From positions 5,518,001-5,582,000 of the forward strand of contig NZ_CP023691.1 in NCBI RefSeq assembly GCF_008704855.1: a stretch of 64,000 nt of DNA. Reading direction: 5' to 3'. Both the position numbers and the translations under genes were made by a program. Positions 18,439 to 27,200 of the stretch are shown here, in pieces. This stretch comes from Streptomyces platensis. GTDB taxonomy: Bacteria; Actinomycetota; Actinomycetes; Streptomycetales; Streptomycetaceae. The notes under the pieces were generated by a model, which saw nothing but the letters and a program-made list of their open reading frames with translations, searched no databases and was not told the DNA's origin. Each line of letters opens with the position of its first letter. Positions within the stretch are counted from its first letter, which is position 1.

Positions 18439-19245
18439 ATGCAACGGGAACGGCAGCTGTTCGGTGCGGAGGGCTGGGTCGCCGTCGAGCGGCACGGCTT
18501 CGTGGCGGAGCTGGTCATGGACCGCCCCAAGGCCATGAACGCCGTCTCGACGGCCATGGCCGACAGCCTGGCGCAGGCCTGCGCCGAGCTGGCCGCGGAC
18601 CGCTCCGTACGGGCGGTGGTCCTCACCTCCACCCATGAGCGGGCGTTCTGCGTGGGCGCCGACCTCAAGGAGCGCAACTCCTTCACGGACGCCGACCTGA
18701 TGCGCCAGCGCCCGCACACCCGGGCCGCCTACACGGGCGTACTGGAACTGCCGGTGCCGACCATCGCCGCAGTGCACGGCTTCGCGCTCGGTGGCGGCTT
18801 CGAGCTGGCGCTGGCCTGCGATCTGATCGTCGCCGACGGAACGGCCGTGGTCGGGCTGCCGGAGGTGTCGGTGGGCGTCATCCCGGGCGGCGGGGGGACC
18901 CAGCTGCTGCCGCGCCGGGTGGGCGCGGCGCGGGCGGCCGAGCTGGTGTTCACCGCGCGGCGGGTGCCGGCGCCCGAGGCCGTGGAGCTGGGCCTGGTCG
19001 ACCAGCTGGCGGCGGACGGGCAGGACCGGGCCGAGGCGCTGGAGCTGGCGGCCCGGATCGCCCGCAATTCGCCGGTCGGGCTGCGGGCCGCCAAGCGCGC
19101 CATGCGGCTGGGGCACGGGCTGGATCTGCGGGCCGGCCTGGACCTGGAGGACGGCGCCTGGCGCAGTGTGGCCTTCTCCGGGGACCGGGCGGAGGGCGTG
19201 GCGGCCTTCAATGAGAAGCGGGATCCGGAGTGGCCCGGGGAGTGA
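18439..19245 (+). CDS. Enoyl-CoA hydratase/isomerase family protein
   Basis: 268 residues with the crotonase fold. Features include LVMDRPKAMNAVSTAMADSL, the first oxyanion loop ERAFCVGADLKER (AFCVGADL), and the second GFALGGGFELALACDLIVA. The catalytic Glu is expected in LPEVSVGVIPGGGGTQLLPR (the PEV/GxxPGxGGTQ block). It most likely hydrates 2-enoyl-CoA in fatty-acid or branched-chain degradation, though related isomerases cannot be excluded. ATG at 18439 follows GGGAGGG. It stands alone rather than in a beta-oxidation operon. Confidence 0.9.
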   Translation: MQRERQLFGAEGWVAVERHGFVAELVMDRPKAMNAVSTAMADSLAQACAELAADRSVRAVVLTSTHERAFCVGADLKERNSFTDADLMRQRPHTRAAYTGVLELPVPTIAAVHGFALGGGFELALACDLIVADGTAVVGLPEVSVGVIPGGGGTQLLPRRVGAARAAELVFTARRVPAPEAVELGLVDQLAADGQDRAEALELAARIARNSPVGLRAAKRAMRLGHGLDLRAGLDLEDGAWRSVAFSGDRAEGVAAFNEKRDPEWPGE

Positions 19246-19303
19246 GGCGGGCGAGGGGTGGCCGTCGTGCGAGTGCCGGGCCTTCCGGAAGGTTTGCGCG
19301 TAG

Positions 19304-19316
19304 TTACTCACCGTAA
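19304..19316. promoter_or_regulatory. BldD-box-like dyad upstream of GGDEF gene
   Basis: TTACTCACCGTAA matches the BldD consensus TNACNCWGNGTNA, as I remember it, at every fixed position except one (C for G at position 8). It lies about 130 bp upstream of the GGDEF gene start. Known BldD targets include several c-di-GMP genes, so the location is sensible. Confidence 0.45.
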
Positions 19317-19447
19317 TGGAGTCGCTTGCGCCCCTCCCGCGCGCCTCCCTGACCTCCGACCAGGAACGACGCGCATAACGCCCGGGTGTCGATCGCGCAC
19401 GGAAAGGGGCGAAAGGGGTTAAACATTCCTACGCTGTAGTACAGAGC

Positions 19448-20656
19448 GTGCTCACGGTGACGGAATGCGAGGATCCGGTGGCGGGCGAGGGCGATGCGAG
19501 GCTGCGGGCAGTGGTGGAGCTGGCGCAGGCGATGGCGGCCGCGCACACGCCGCGCGAATCGGCGCACGCCGCGGCGCTGGGGGTGCGCCAGGCCCTGGGC
19601 GGCTCCTTCGCGGCGATCTCGAAATGGGAGCGCGAGCTGGGGAAGCTGCGGGTGCTGGTCAATACCGGCGAACTCGCCGAGGGTGAGGAGGAGTTCCCGG
19701 ACGACGAGAGCTACCCCGTCCATGAATTCCCGGAGATCGTCGGCTTTCTGCACGAGCAGTGGGCGGGCGGCGGCGAGCCCAGCGCCTGGGTGGAGACCGC
19801 CGAGGGGGTGCACGCCCCGGCGCCGCGGGTGCCGGAGGAGGGGCCGGCCGGGGGCGGTGGCGGCAACCGCCAGCGGATGGCCGCGCTGCGCCGCCGCGGC
19901 CGGGGCTGCTGTGTGGTGGCGCCGATCGTGCTGCACGGGCGGGCCTGGGGCGAGCTGTATGTCGCGCGGCGAACGGGGGAGCCGGTCTTCGGCCGGGCGG
20001 ACGCCGACTTCGCGAGTGTGCTGGCCGCGGTGACGGCCGCCGGGATCGCGCAGACCGAGCGGCTGGCGGAGGCCCGCCGGCTGGCCTTCACCGACGCGCT
20101 GACCGGCCTGGCCAACCGCCGTGCCGTCGATATGCGGCTGGACGAGGCGCTGGAGCTGCACCGCCGGGACGAGGTGGTGGTCAGCCTGGTGGTGTGCGAT
20201 CTCAACGGGCTGAAGCGGGTGAACGACTCCCGCGGCCATGCGGTCGGCGACCGTCTGCTGGAGCGCTTCGGCTCGGTGCTGTCGTTGTGCGGCGCGATGC
20301 TGCCGGGCACTCTCGTCGCCCGGCTCGGCGGCGACGAGTTCTGTCTGCTCGCGGTGGGGCCGCCGGCCGACGAGGTGGTCAAGGTGGCCGGTGAACTGTG
20401 CGACCGCGCGGGGGAGTTGGACCTCGGGGAGGGGGTCGCGGTCGGGGTCGCCTCGACCGGGGACCCGATCGGCCCGGTGCGCAGCGCCCGCCGGCTCTTC
20501 CGGCTCGCGGACGCCGCGCAGTACAAGGCCAAGGCGGCGCGGTCCGGCGAGCCGGTGATCGCCGGGCGGCACGGGGGCAAGGACGACCCGGTCGTCCGGC
20601 TCGCGGACGCCCCGGACCGGCGGACGGGGCCGGAGCGCCGGCGCTTCCGGAGGTGA
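19448..20656 (+). CDS. GAF-GGDEF diguanylate cyclase
   Basis: 402 residues. Residues about 20-205 are a GAF-like sensor, and 210-385 a GGDEF domain starting LAFTDALTGLANRRAVD. The signature is intact: ARLGGDEFCLL with GGDEF at 294-298. The positions where the inhibitory RxxD I-site would sit read LPGT, so feedback inhibition by c-di-GMP is probably absent. No membrane helices. It should make c-di-GMP, the ligand that lets BldD dimerise and hold off sporulation. It resembles the Streptomyces GAF-GGDEF protein called CdgE, from memory and so not named. GTG at 19448, or GTG 19457. Confidence 0.88.
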   Translation: MLTVTECEDPVAGEGDARLRAVVELAQAMAAAHTPRESAHAAALGVRQALGGSFAAISKWERELGKLRVLVNTGELAEGEEEFPDDESYPVHEFPEIVGFLHEQWAGGGEPSAWVETAEGVHAPAPRVPEEGPAGGGGGNRQRMAALRRRGRGCCVVAPIVLHGRAWGELYVARRTGEPVFGRADADFASVLAAVTAAGIAQTERLAEARRLAFTDALTGLANRRAVDMRLDEALELHRRDEVVVSLVVCDLNGLKRVNDSRGHAVGDRLLERFGSVLSLCGAMLPGTLVARLGGDEFCLLAVGPPADEVVKVAGELCDRAGELDLGEGVAVGVASTGDPIGPVRSARRLFRLADAAQYKAKAARSGEPVIAGRHGGKDDPVVRLADAPDRRTGPERRRFRR

Positions 20657-20762
20657 GGAGGTCTGCCCGCGCGGGGCCACCGGTCCGTCGCGGAGATCGG
20701 TAAGGGGTGATCCCGAAATCCGGTGGTGACATCCGGCGATTCAGTCTCTAGGGTGCCTGAAT

Positions 20763-22307
20763 ATGGATATGCACACTGTGGTGCTGGGGACGTCCGGCAC
20801 GACCGCACAGGACGTCATCGCGGTGGCCCGCGGCGCGGCCCGGATCGAGCTGTCCGAGGAAGCCCTCACGGCCGTCGCCACCTCCCGCGCCTTCATCGAC
20901 GAACTCGCCGCCAAGCCCGACCCCGTCTACGGCGTCTCCACCGGCTTCGGTGCCCTCGCCGTCCGCCACATCAGCCCCGAGCTGCGGGTCCAGCTCCAGC
21001 GCAACATCGTGCGTTCCCACGCGGCCGGGATGGGCCCGCGGGTCGAGCGGGAGGTCGTCCGCGCGCTGATGTTCCTGCGGCTCAAGACGCTCGCCTCCGG
21101 GCACACCGGCGTCCGCCCGCTGGTCGTCGAGACGATGGCCGCGCTCCTGAACGCCGGCATCACGCCCGTCGTCCACGAATACGGCTCGCTCGGCTGCTCC
21201 GGCGACCTGGCGCCGCTCTCGCACTGTGCGCTGGCGCTGATGGGCGAGGGTGACGCGGAAGGCCCCGACGGCGTCGTACGGCCGGCCGCCGAGCTGCTCG
21301 CCGTGCACGGCATCGAGCCCGTCGAACTGCGCGAGAAGGAGGGCCTGGCCCTCCTCAACGGCACCGACGGCATGCTCGGCATGCTCGTGATGGCCTGCGC
21401 CGATCTCGCCCGGCTGTTCACCTCGGCGGACATCACCGCGGCGCTCTCCCTGGAGGCGCTGCTCGGCACGGACAAGGTCCTCGCGCCCGAGCTGCACGCC
21501 ATCCGTCCGCACCCCGGGCAGGCCGCCGCGGCCGCCAACATGGCCAAGGTGCTGGCCGGTTCGGAGTTCACCGGTCACCATCAGGACGACGCCCCGCGCG
21601 TCCAGGACGCCTACTCCATCCGCTGCGCCCCGCAGGTCGCCGGCGCCGGCCGGGACACCCTCGACCACGCCCGTCTGGTCGCCGACCGGGAGCTGGCCGC
21701 CGCCGTCGACAACCCCGTGGTCCTCCCGGACGGCCGGGTCGAGTCCAACGGCAACTTCCACGGCGCCCCGGTCGCCTACGTTCTCGACTTCCTGGCCATC
21801 GCCGCCGCCGACCTCGGCTCGATCGCCGAGCGCCGCACCGACCGCCTCCTGGACAAGAACCGTTCGCACGGGCTGCCCGCCTTCCTGGCCGGTGACCCGG
21901 GTGTCGACTCCGGGCTGATGATCGCCCAGTACACCCAGGCCGCGCTGGTCAGCGAGCTCAAGCGGCTGGCCGCGCCCGCTTCGGTGGACTCCATCCCGTC
22001 CTCCGCGATGCAGGAGGACCATGTCTCGATGGGCTGGTCGGCGGCGCGCAAGCTGCGCACCGCGGTCGACAACCTGACCCGGATCATCGCCGTCGAGCTC
22101 TATGCGGCGACCCGTGCCATCGAGATGCGGGAGGGCCTGACGCCGGCCCCCGCCACCCGCGCCGTACTGGACGCGGTGCGCGGAGCGGGCGTCCAGGGGC
22201 CGGGCGGGGACCGCTTCCTGGCGCCGGACCTGGAGAGCGCGTATGCGTTCGTCCGGGGCGGGAAGCTGGTGGCGGCCGTGGAGTCGGTCACCGGCGAGCT
22301 GGCCTGA
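20763..22307 (+). CDS. hutH: Histidine ammonia-lyase
   Basis: 514 residues, the usual length. It deaminates L-histidine to urocanate using a self-made MIO prosthetic group. The tripeptide is Cys145-Ser146-Gly147 in GSLGCSGDLAPLSH, instead of the common Ala-Ser-Gly. Other motifs: YGVSTGFGAL, NGTDGMLGM (active-site Asn), QDAYSIRC, ESNGNFHGAPVAY and SSAMQEDHVSMGW. ATG at 20763 has TAGGGT at 20749-20754, 8 nt upstream, a leaderless arrangement; ATG 20769 is an alternative. No other hut genes are adjacent. Confidence 0.95.
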   Translation: MDMHTVVLGTSGTTAQDVIAVARGAARIELSEEALTAVATSRAFIDELAAKPDPVYGVSTGFGALAVRHISPELRVQLQRNIVRSHAAGMGPRVEREVVRALMFLRLKTLASGHTGVRPLVVETMAALLNAGITPVVHEYGSLGCSGDLAPLSHCALALMGEGDAEGPDGVVRPAAELLAVHGIEPVELREKEGLALLNGTDGMLGMLVMACADLARLFTSADITAALSLEALLGTDKVLAPELHAIRPHPGQAAAAANMAKVLAGSEFTGHHQDDAPRVQDAYSIRCAPQVAGAGRDTLDHARLVADRELAAAVDNPVVLPDGRVESNGNFHGAPVAYVLDFLAIAAADLGSIAERRTDRLLDKNRSHGLPAFLAGDPGVDSGLMIAQYTQAALVSELKRLAAPASVDSIPSSAMQEDHVSMGWSAARKLRTAVDNLTRIIAVELYAATRAIEMREGLTPAPATRAVLDAVRGAGVQGPGGDRFLAPDLESAYAFVRGGKLVAAVESVTGELA

Positions 22308-22316
22308 CGGCGGCCG

Positions 22317-22342
22317 GGGGCCGGCGGGCCGTCGCCGGCCCC
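22317..22342. terminator. Terminator between hutH and LAXTG gene
   Basis: GGGGCCGGCG and CGCCGGCCCC form a 10-bp stem with a 6-nt loop between convergent genes ending at 22307 and 22348. Confidence 0.65.
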
Positions 22343-22347
22343 GTCTC

Positions 22348-22740
22348 TCAGCCGGTCTCGCCGTGGGTGCGGCGGACGGAGTAGCTGACCAGGCCGGCGC
22401 CGAGCGCGAGACAGGCGGCGCCGCCGATCACATACGGCGTGGTGTCCGGGCTGCCGGTGTCGGCGAGGAAGTGCGGGCGGCCGGCGGTCCGGCCACCGCC
22501 GGTTCCGCTGCCCGCACTGCTGTCGTCCGAGGTGGCCGTCGTGGACCCGCTGACGGTCTCCTGCGCTTCGCTGACCGCGCGGTCGGCCAGGCCGGGACCG
22601 TCCGGTGCGGAGGCCACCCGCAGTGCGGAACCCGACGCACCGTCATCGTCCGCCGTGGCATTGGCGGAGGGTACGAACCACAGGGCGAACAGCACCGATC
22701 CCGCGGCCGTGGCGGTCAACAGCGGTCGTCGTGCGGTCAC
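22348..22740 (-). CDS. LAXTG cell-wall-anchored (sortase E substrate) protein
   Basis: 130 residues. Signal peptide of about 28 residues (MTARRPLLTATAAG, then hydrophobic to PSANA). A Ser/Thr/Gly/Asp-rich extracellular spacer of about 60 residues follows. The sorting signal is LADTG at 92-96, a hydrophobic segment (103-122) and the basic tail RRTHGETG. Streptomyces class E sortases recognise LAXTG, as in long chaplins, so this should be covalently linked to peptidoglycan. GTG at 22740 follows GGGGGA; the longer frame to 22857 is less signal-peptide-like. The mature spacer has no recognised domain. Confidence 0.8.
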   Translation of the reverse strand: MTARRPLLTATAAGSVLFALWFVPSANATADDDGASGSALRVASAPDGPGLADRAVSEAQETVSGSTTATSDDSSAGSGTGGGRTAGRPHFLADTGSPDTTPYVIGGAACLALGAGLVSYSVRRTHGETG

Positions 22741-22849
22741 GGAAGCGATCCCCCTTGTGGGTTCGGCAAATTGGCCGTTGACCTCAGATGTTAATGACCG
22801 CCGCGGGTCGCGCGGAAGTCGGGAGTCGTCCATGCCTAACCTCCGTGCT

Positions 22850-23188
22850 ATGAGCAATGGTGAGACATCACGGTTTGTGCGCCTTCATGTCGAATTGATC
22901 ATGGAGGTCACCGACGCGGGCCGGCTGACCGGCGCCGCCGTCGACCACATCGACGCGGACCCCTCGCTGCCCGGCGAGGAGCGCAGACAGTCGCTGGAGA
23001 CGGTCCGGGAGGACCCGGCGGAGGCGCTGGCCCATCTGATCGACCCGTTCGACCTCGTCACCAAGGTGCCGGGCGCCGAACTCGCACAGGCCTCCTGGAG
23101 CAGCGAGGAACTGACCGACTACGACCCGGACGCCGAGTGGGACGCGGCGGAGTGGGATCTGGCGGATGACGCGGACGGGGAGGGCTGA
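22850..23188 (+). CDS. Acidic hypothetical protein
   Basis: 112 residues, very acidic, ending in a repetitive tail rich in Asp, Glu, Ala and Trp (DAEWDAAEWDLADDADGEG). The N-terminal part starts MSNGETSRFVRLHVELIMEV, with predicted helix and strand elements. It appears soluble with no signal peptide. No family is recognised, though such genes are common in Streptomyces in my memory. ATG at 22850, or ATG 22832 in frame. It diverges from the LAXTG gene and is followed by a strong hairpin. Confidence 0.7.
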   Translation: MSNGETSRFVRLHVELIMEVTDAGRLTGAAVDHIDADPSLPGEERRQSLETVREDPAEALAHLIDPFDLVTKVPGAELAQASWSSEELTDYDPDAEWDAAEWDLADDADGEG

Positions 23189-23208
23189 CCGGCGCCCCCG
23201 ATGGCCAC

Positions 23209-23241
23209 GGCCCCCGTACGGCTCCCCGCCGTACGGGGGCC
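23209..23241 (+). terminator. Terminator after acidic hypothetical gene
   Basis: A perfect 14-bp stem (arms 23209-23222 and 23228-23241) with a 5-nt loop TCCCC, 20 bp after the stop codon and upstream of the L,D-transpeptidase promoter. Confidence 0.8.
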
Positions 23242-23292
23242 GACTACGTGGCTGGTGCGCCCGTGCCGGATGAGCCCCGTTTGACCGGTCCA

Positions 23293-23323
23293 GGCCATAA
23301 GTGGCCTTCCCCACACTTTGTGG
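23293..23323. promoter_or_regulatory. Two adjacent dyads upstream of L,D-transpeptidase gene
   Basis: GGCCA-TAAG-TGGCC (23293-23306) is followed by CCACA-CTT-TGTGG (23311-23323). They lie about 135-165 bp before the start codon and may be operators. No cognate regulator is known. Confidence 0.35.
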
Positions 23324-23457
23324 AGGCATGGAACGGGCGAAACGGAAAAGGCGTTCAAATGGCGTCGGCCGGAATGCCGCCGTCCATATGAGCCGGCGTT
23401 CAGTTGGCTGCTCGCTCGGGGAAACGTGCGAAATCAGTAGCAATGGAGATGCGTGTG

Positions 23458-24723
23458 ATGACGGACAGCAAGCGCCGGAAGGGCCTCATAGCCAGCGCCA
23501 CGCTGCTCGGGGGCGTACTCACGCTTGCGGCGTGTGGTGGCAGCAGTGCGGCTGACCGAGGTCATGACGGTGGCGCTGAGGCCACCCGGCACGAGAACAG
23601 CCGCCAGGTGGACGAGGCGGCGGCCAAGGACGCCGCCGACGCCAAGATCACGATCCTCCCGGGGGACGGCGCCACCGACACGGGTCTCAACGACGCGAGT
23701 GTCGCGGTCAGTGACGGAAAGCTCACCGATGTCACCATGACCTCGGTCGAGACCAAGCAGCCGGTCGAGGGCGCACTGTCCGCCGACGGCAGCTCCTGGA
23801 AGCCGGACCAGCCGCTCAGCCGCTCCACGAAGTACAAGGTCACCGCGCATGCGGTCGACACCCAGGGGCGCAAGGCGGTGGAGAACTCCAGCTTCACCAC
23901 GGTCGCCCCGACGGACAGCTTCATCGGAAACTTCACGCCGGAGGACGGCTCGACCGTCGGTGTCGGCATGCCGGTGTCGCTCAACTTCGACAAGCCGGTC
24001 AAGAACAAGGCGGACGTGGAGTCCGCGATCAAGATCGCGTCGAGCAGCAACCAGAAGGTCGTCGGCCACTGGTTCAACGACAAGCGGCTGGACTTCCGCC
24101 CCCAGAAGTACTGGCAGGCGAACTCCGAGGTCACCATGGAGCTCGGCCTGGACGGCGTCGAGGCGTCACCGGGCGTCAAGGGCATCCAGAACAAGACCGT
24201 CAGCTTCCACGTCGGCCACTCGCAGATCAGCACCGTCGACACCAAGGCGCACGAGATGACCGTGGTGCGGGACGGCCGGACCCTCAAGACCATTCCGATC
24301 TCGGCCGGCAGCGACGAGCACGCCACCTACAACGGCAAGATGGTCATCTCCGAACGGTTCAAGCAGACCCGGATGAACGGTTCGACGGTCGGCTTCAAGA
24401 AGCACAACGGCAAGGGCGAGTACGACATCCCCGATGTGCCGCACGCCATGCGCCTGACCAGCTCCGGCACCTTCATCCACGGCAACTACTGGGGCAAGGG
24501 CATCTTCGGCAAGGCCAACACCAGCCACGGCTGCATCGGCCTGGAGGACGCCAAGGGCGCCAAGGACTCCAAGACGGACGGCGCCTGGTTCTTCGACCAC
24601 TCGCAGACCGGTGACGTGGTCGATGTCGTCAACTCCCCCGACAAGAGCGTCAAGCCGGACAACGGCCTGAACGGCTGGAACATGGACTGGTCGCAGTGGG
24701 TGGCCGGCAGCGCGGTGCAGTGA
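23458..24723 (+). CDS. L,D-transpeptidase lipoprotein
   Basis: 421 residues. Lipoprotein signal: MTDSKRRKGLIASATLLGG, then lipobox LAAC with Cys26. Two Ig-like modules (about 70-270) precede the YkuD catalytic domain: FIHGNYWGKGIFGKANTSHGCIGLED, with the His and the nucleophile Cys in SHGC. The residue usually Arg or Asn after SHGCI/L is Gly. It makes 3-3 cross-links in peptidoglycan outside the membrane, like mycobacterial LdtMt2-type enzymes. ATG at 23458 was chosen; the GTG at 23455 has GGAG at a slightly tighter spacing. Codons are typical of the host. Confidence 0.92.
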   Translation: MTDSKRRKGLIASATLLGGVLTLAACGGSSAADRGHDGGAEATRHENSRQVDEAAAKDAADAKITILPGDGATDTGLNDASVAVSDGKLTDVTMTSVETKQPVEGALSADGSSWKPDQPLSRSTKYKVTAHAVDTQGRKAVENSSFTTVAPTDSFIGNFTPEDGSTVGVGMPVSLNFDKPVKNKADVESAIKIASSSNQKVVGHWFNDKRLDFRPQKYWQANSEVTMELGLDGVEASPGVKGIQNKTVSFHVGHSQISTVDTKAHEMTVVRDGRTLKTIPISAGSDEHATYNGKMVISERFKQTRMNGSTVGFKKHNGKGEYDIPDVPHAMRLTSSGTFIHGNYWGKGIFGKANTSHGCIGLEDAKGAKDSKTDGAWFFDHSQTGDVVDVVNSPDKSVKPDNGLNGWNMDWSQWVAGSAVQ

Positions 24724-24856
24724 CGCCCCGATGAGACGGCGGTGCCCGGCGCCCTCGGCGCGCGGGTGACCCGACCCGTCTCCGCCCGATGTGACCGATG
24801 CCCGGCGGCGCCGAAAATACGGCGCGCCGGGCATCGTCGCTGCGTACGGTCCGCGT

Positions 24857-25813
24857 ATGAACATCGACACCGACGCCTGGTTCGCCGTGCTCGCCGCCGC
24901 CCGTGCCCACGACCGGCCGGACGGCCCCGCCCTCGAACGGGCCGCCGAGACCGGCCGGCTGCGGATCCCCGCCCTGCGCAGCCGGGCCGTCCCCGTCACG
25001 CTGCCCGCGCCCGAAGGCGCCACCGGCTACGCGGGCGTCGCCCTGCTCCGCCTCCACGACACCGAGGAGAACGCCGGCAACGCCTTCCTCGACACCCTGA
25101 CGGTCCACCCCGCCCGCCGCGGCCGCGGGGCGGGCCGGGCCCTGTGGGAGAAGGTGCGCACCCGGCTCGCCGCCGAGGGGCGTACCTCGGTGAGCACCCT
25201 GGTGGAGCGGGGCGGTGCGGGCGAGCGGTTCGCCGTCGCCCGGGGCGCGGAGTGCGCGCTGCCGATGGTGGCCTACGTACAGGACGTCCGGACCGCCTCC
25301 ACCCCGGCCACCGGCGTCCCGCTGCCCGCCGGCTACCGCTTCGCCGCCTGGAGCGGCGTCGTCCCGGACGCCCACGCCGCCGCCCACGCCCGCGCCCATG
25401 ACGCCATGGAGGACGCCCCGTCCGGCGACCTGGACGAACAGCACGACCCCTGGGACGCCGAGCGGATACGGGCCGCGGCCCGGGTCGTCCTGGACCGTGG
25501 CGGGGTGCTGCTGACCGTGGCGGTCCTCGCGGAGGCCGACGGTGCGGTGGCCGGCTACACCGAACTCGTGCTGCCCACCCCGGACTCCGTCCAGGCCCTG
25601 CAGTACGACACCGTCGTCGTCCCCGCACACCGCGGCCGTGGCCTCGGCCGGGCCGTGAAGCTGCGGATGCTGGAGTACCTGCGCGCGCAGCGGCCGGGCG
25701 TACGAGAGATCGAGACGACGGTCGCGGACGAGAACACCCCGATGCGGGCGGTCAACGCCGCCCTCGGCTACCGCGCGGAGCGGAATCTCGGCTACTACCA
25801 AGTGCGGCTCTGA
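24857..25813 (+). CDS. Double-domain GNAT acetyltransferase
   Basis: 318 residues with two GNAT folds. The first shows LDTLTVHPARRGRGAGRALWEKV (acetyl-CoA loop RRGRGAG), the second DTVVVPAHRGRGLGRAVKLRMLEYL plus the ENTPMRAVNAALGYR end motif. Both acetyl-CoA loops look intact. Such tandem GNATs include mycothiol synthase-like and aminoglycoside or peptide acetyltransferases; the substrate cannot be deduced. ATG at 24857 has TACGGT at 24845-24850, 6 nt upstream and no ribosome site, so a leaderless message is likely. Confidence 0.85.
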   Translation: MNIDTDAWFAVLAAARAHDRPDGPALERAAETGRLRIPALRSRAVPVTLPAPEGATGYAGVALLRLHDTEENAGNAFLDTLTVHPARRGRGAGRALWEKVRTRLAAEGRTSVSTLVERGGAGERFAVARGAECALPMVAYVQDVRTASTPATGVPLPAGYRFAAWSGVVPDAHAAAHARAHDAMEDAPSGDLDEQHDPWDAERIRAAARVVLDRGGVLLTVAVLAEADGAVAGYTELVLPTPDSVQALQYDTVVVPAHRGRGLGRAVKLRMLEYLRAQRPGVREIETTVADENTPMRAVNAALGYRAERNLGYYQVRL

Positions 25814-25876
25814 CGCCGGGGCCCGGCGCGCCCGCCTCCCGGCAGGGCGCCGACGGGCCCTCCGTACAGTGAACGG

Positions 25877-27148
25877 GTGAGTGAGCGCGGAGGAAATGGG
25901 CGCGGCGGGCCGTCGCCGTCGGCCGGTGAACTGGTCGGGCAGGTGCTCGGCAGCGTCCGTTACGCGCCGGACGGCGAGCGGGCCGAGGACGCCATCGAGG
26001 CGGGCGCCTCGATGCTGGCGGCGGCCGAGGCCGGCTGGGCGGCGGTGAGCGCGGCGGTGGTCGAGGCCGCCGTGGCGGGCGTACGGCAGTGCTGGGCGGG
26101 CGGCTGGCACCCCGCCGACCTGGCACGGATCGTACGGCGGGAGGCCTTTGACACCGCACTCGTGGCGCTGGTCGTGGACGCCATCGCGGCCGAGGCGGCC
26201 CGGGCGGCCGCCCGCCCGGCTCCGGACCCGCGCTGGGCCGAGCAGCTGCGGCACCTCGGCGCCGAGGTCTGGTGGCCCGCCGACACCGGCTACCTCGACG
26301 CGCTGGCCACCCGCCGCCGCGCCTCCCGCTTCGAGACCGCCTACGACGTGCTGGCCGCGCTGCGCCTCCTCGCCCGGCTGCCCCGGATCACCCCGCTGCC
26401 GGCCCCGCCGCAGCCCGGCACCAGGAGCGGGCCCGCCGGTGACGCCGCGGCACGGGCCCTCGGGCGGATCCGCGGTCTGCTCGCCAAGGCGGAGGCGACC
26501 GACTACGCCGAGGAGGCCGAGGCGCTGTCCGCCAAGGCACAGGAGCTGATGGCCCGGCACAGCATCGACGAGGCGCTCCTCGACCGCGCGGACGGCTCCC
26601 CGGGCGGCCGGACCGACGGCCCGTCAGCGGTCCGTATCGGCATCGAGGGCCCCTACGAACAGGCCAAGGCGCTGCTGCTCGACGCGGTCGCGGCCGCCAA
26701 CCGCTGCCAGGCCGTCTGGGCCGCCGACGTCGGCTTCTCCACCCTCATCGGCTTCGCACCCGACCTGGAGGCGGCCGAGATGCTCTACACCTCGCTGCTG
26801 CTCCAGGCCACCGCCGCGATGAACCGCGCGGGCGACGCCGTCCACGCCCGCGGCCGCTCCCGCCGCACCCGGGACTTCCGCCAGACCTTCCTCGTCGCCT
26901 ACGCCGACCGCATCCGCGACCGGCTCGCGGTGGCCACCGCCGACGCCACGGCCGCCGCCACCGCCGAGTCCGCCCCCACGGCCCCCGACCTCCTCCCGGT
27001 CCTCGCCGCCCGCGCCCTCGCCGTCGAGGAGACCACCGGCGCCCTCTTCCCCGACACCGCCCCGGTCCGCCTCCGCGGCGTCCGCGACGCCGACGGCTGG
27101 CACCAGGGCAGAGCGGCGGCCGACCGGGCCAGGCTGGGGGAGGGGTGA
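25877..27148 (+). CDS. DUF2786-domain protein
   Basis: 423 residues. The DUF2786 core is near the middle: RIRGLLAKAEATDYAEEAEALSAKAQELMARHSID. It is flanked by an Ala-rich helical N-terminal region and a C-terminal domain containing FLVAYADRIRDRLAVA. No membrane segment. The function of DUF2786 is unknown; it also occurs in phage and in metal-peptidase-like proteins (SprT-like context). GTG at 25877 has TACAGT at 25865-25870, 6 nt upstream (leaderless type). It is convergent with the AraC gene. Confidence 0.82.
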   Translation: MSERGGNGRGGPSPSAGELVGQVLGSVRYAPDGERAEDAIEAGASMLAAAEAGWAAVSAAVVEAAVAGVRQCWAGGWHPADLARIVRREAFDTALVALVVDAIAAEAARAAARPAPDPRWAEQLRHLGAEVWWPADTGYLDALATRRRASRFETAYDVLAALRLLARLPRITPLPAPPQPGTRSGPAGDAAARALGRIRGLLAKAEATDYAEEAEALSAKAQELMARHSIDEALLDRADGSPGGRTDGPSAVRIGIEGPYEQAKALLLDAVAAANRCQAVWAADVGFSTLIGFAPDLEAAEMLYTSLLLQATAAMNRAGDAVHARGRSRRTRDFRQTFLVAYADRIRDRLAVATADATAAATAESAPTAPDLLPVLAARALAVEETTGALFPDTAPVRLRGVRDADGWHQGRAAADRARLGEG

Positions 27149-27200
27149 CCTCACGGGCGACGGCGGGCACGGCAGCGGGCACGCTCCGCGCCGTCCGCCG

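Noticed and set aside
20657-22347. Complete hut operon
   Set aside because: Only hutH is present; neighbours are unrelated, so no operon is claimed.
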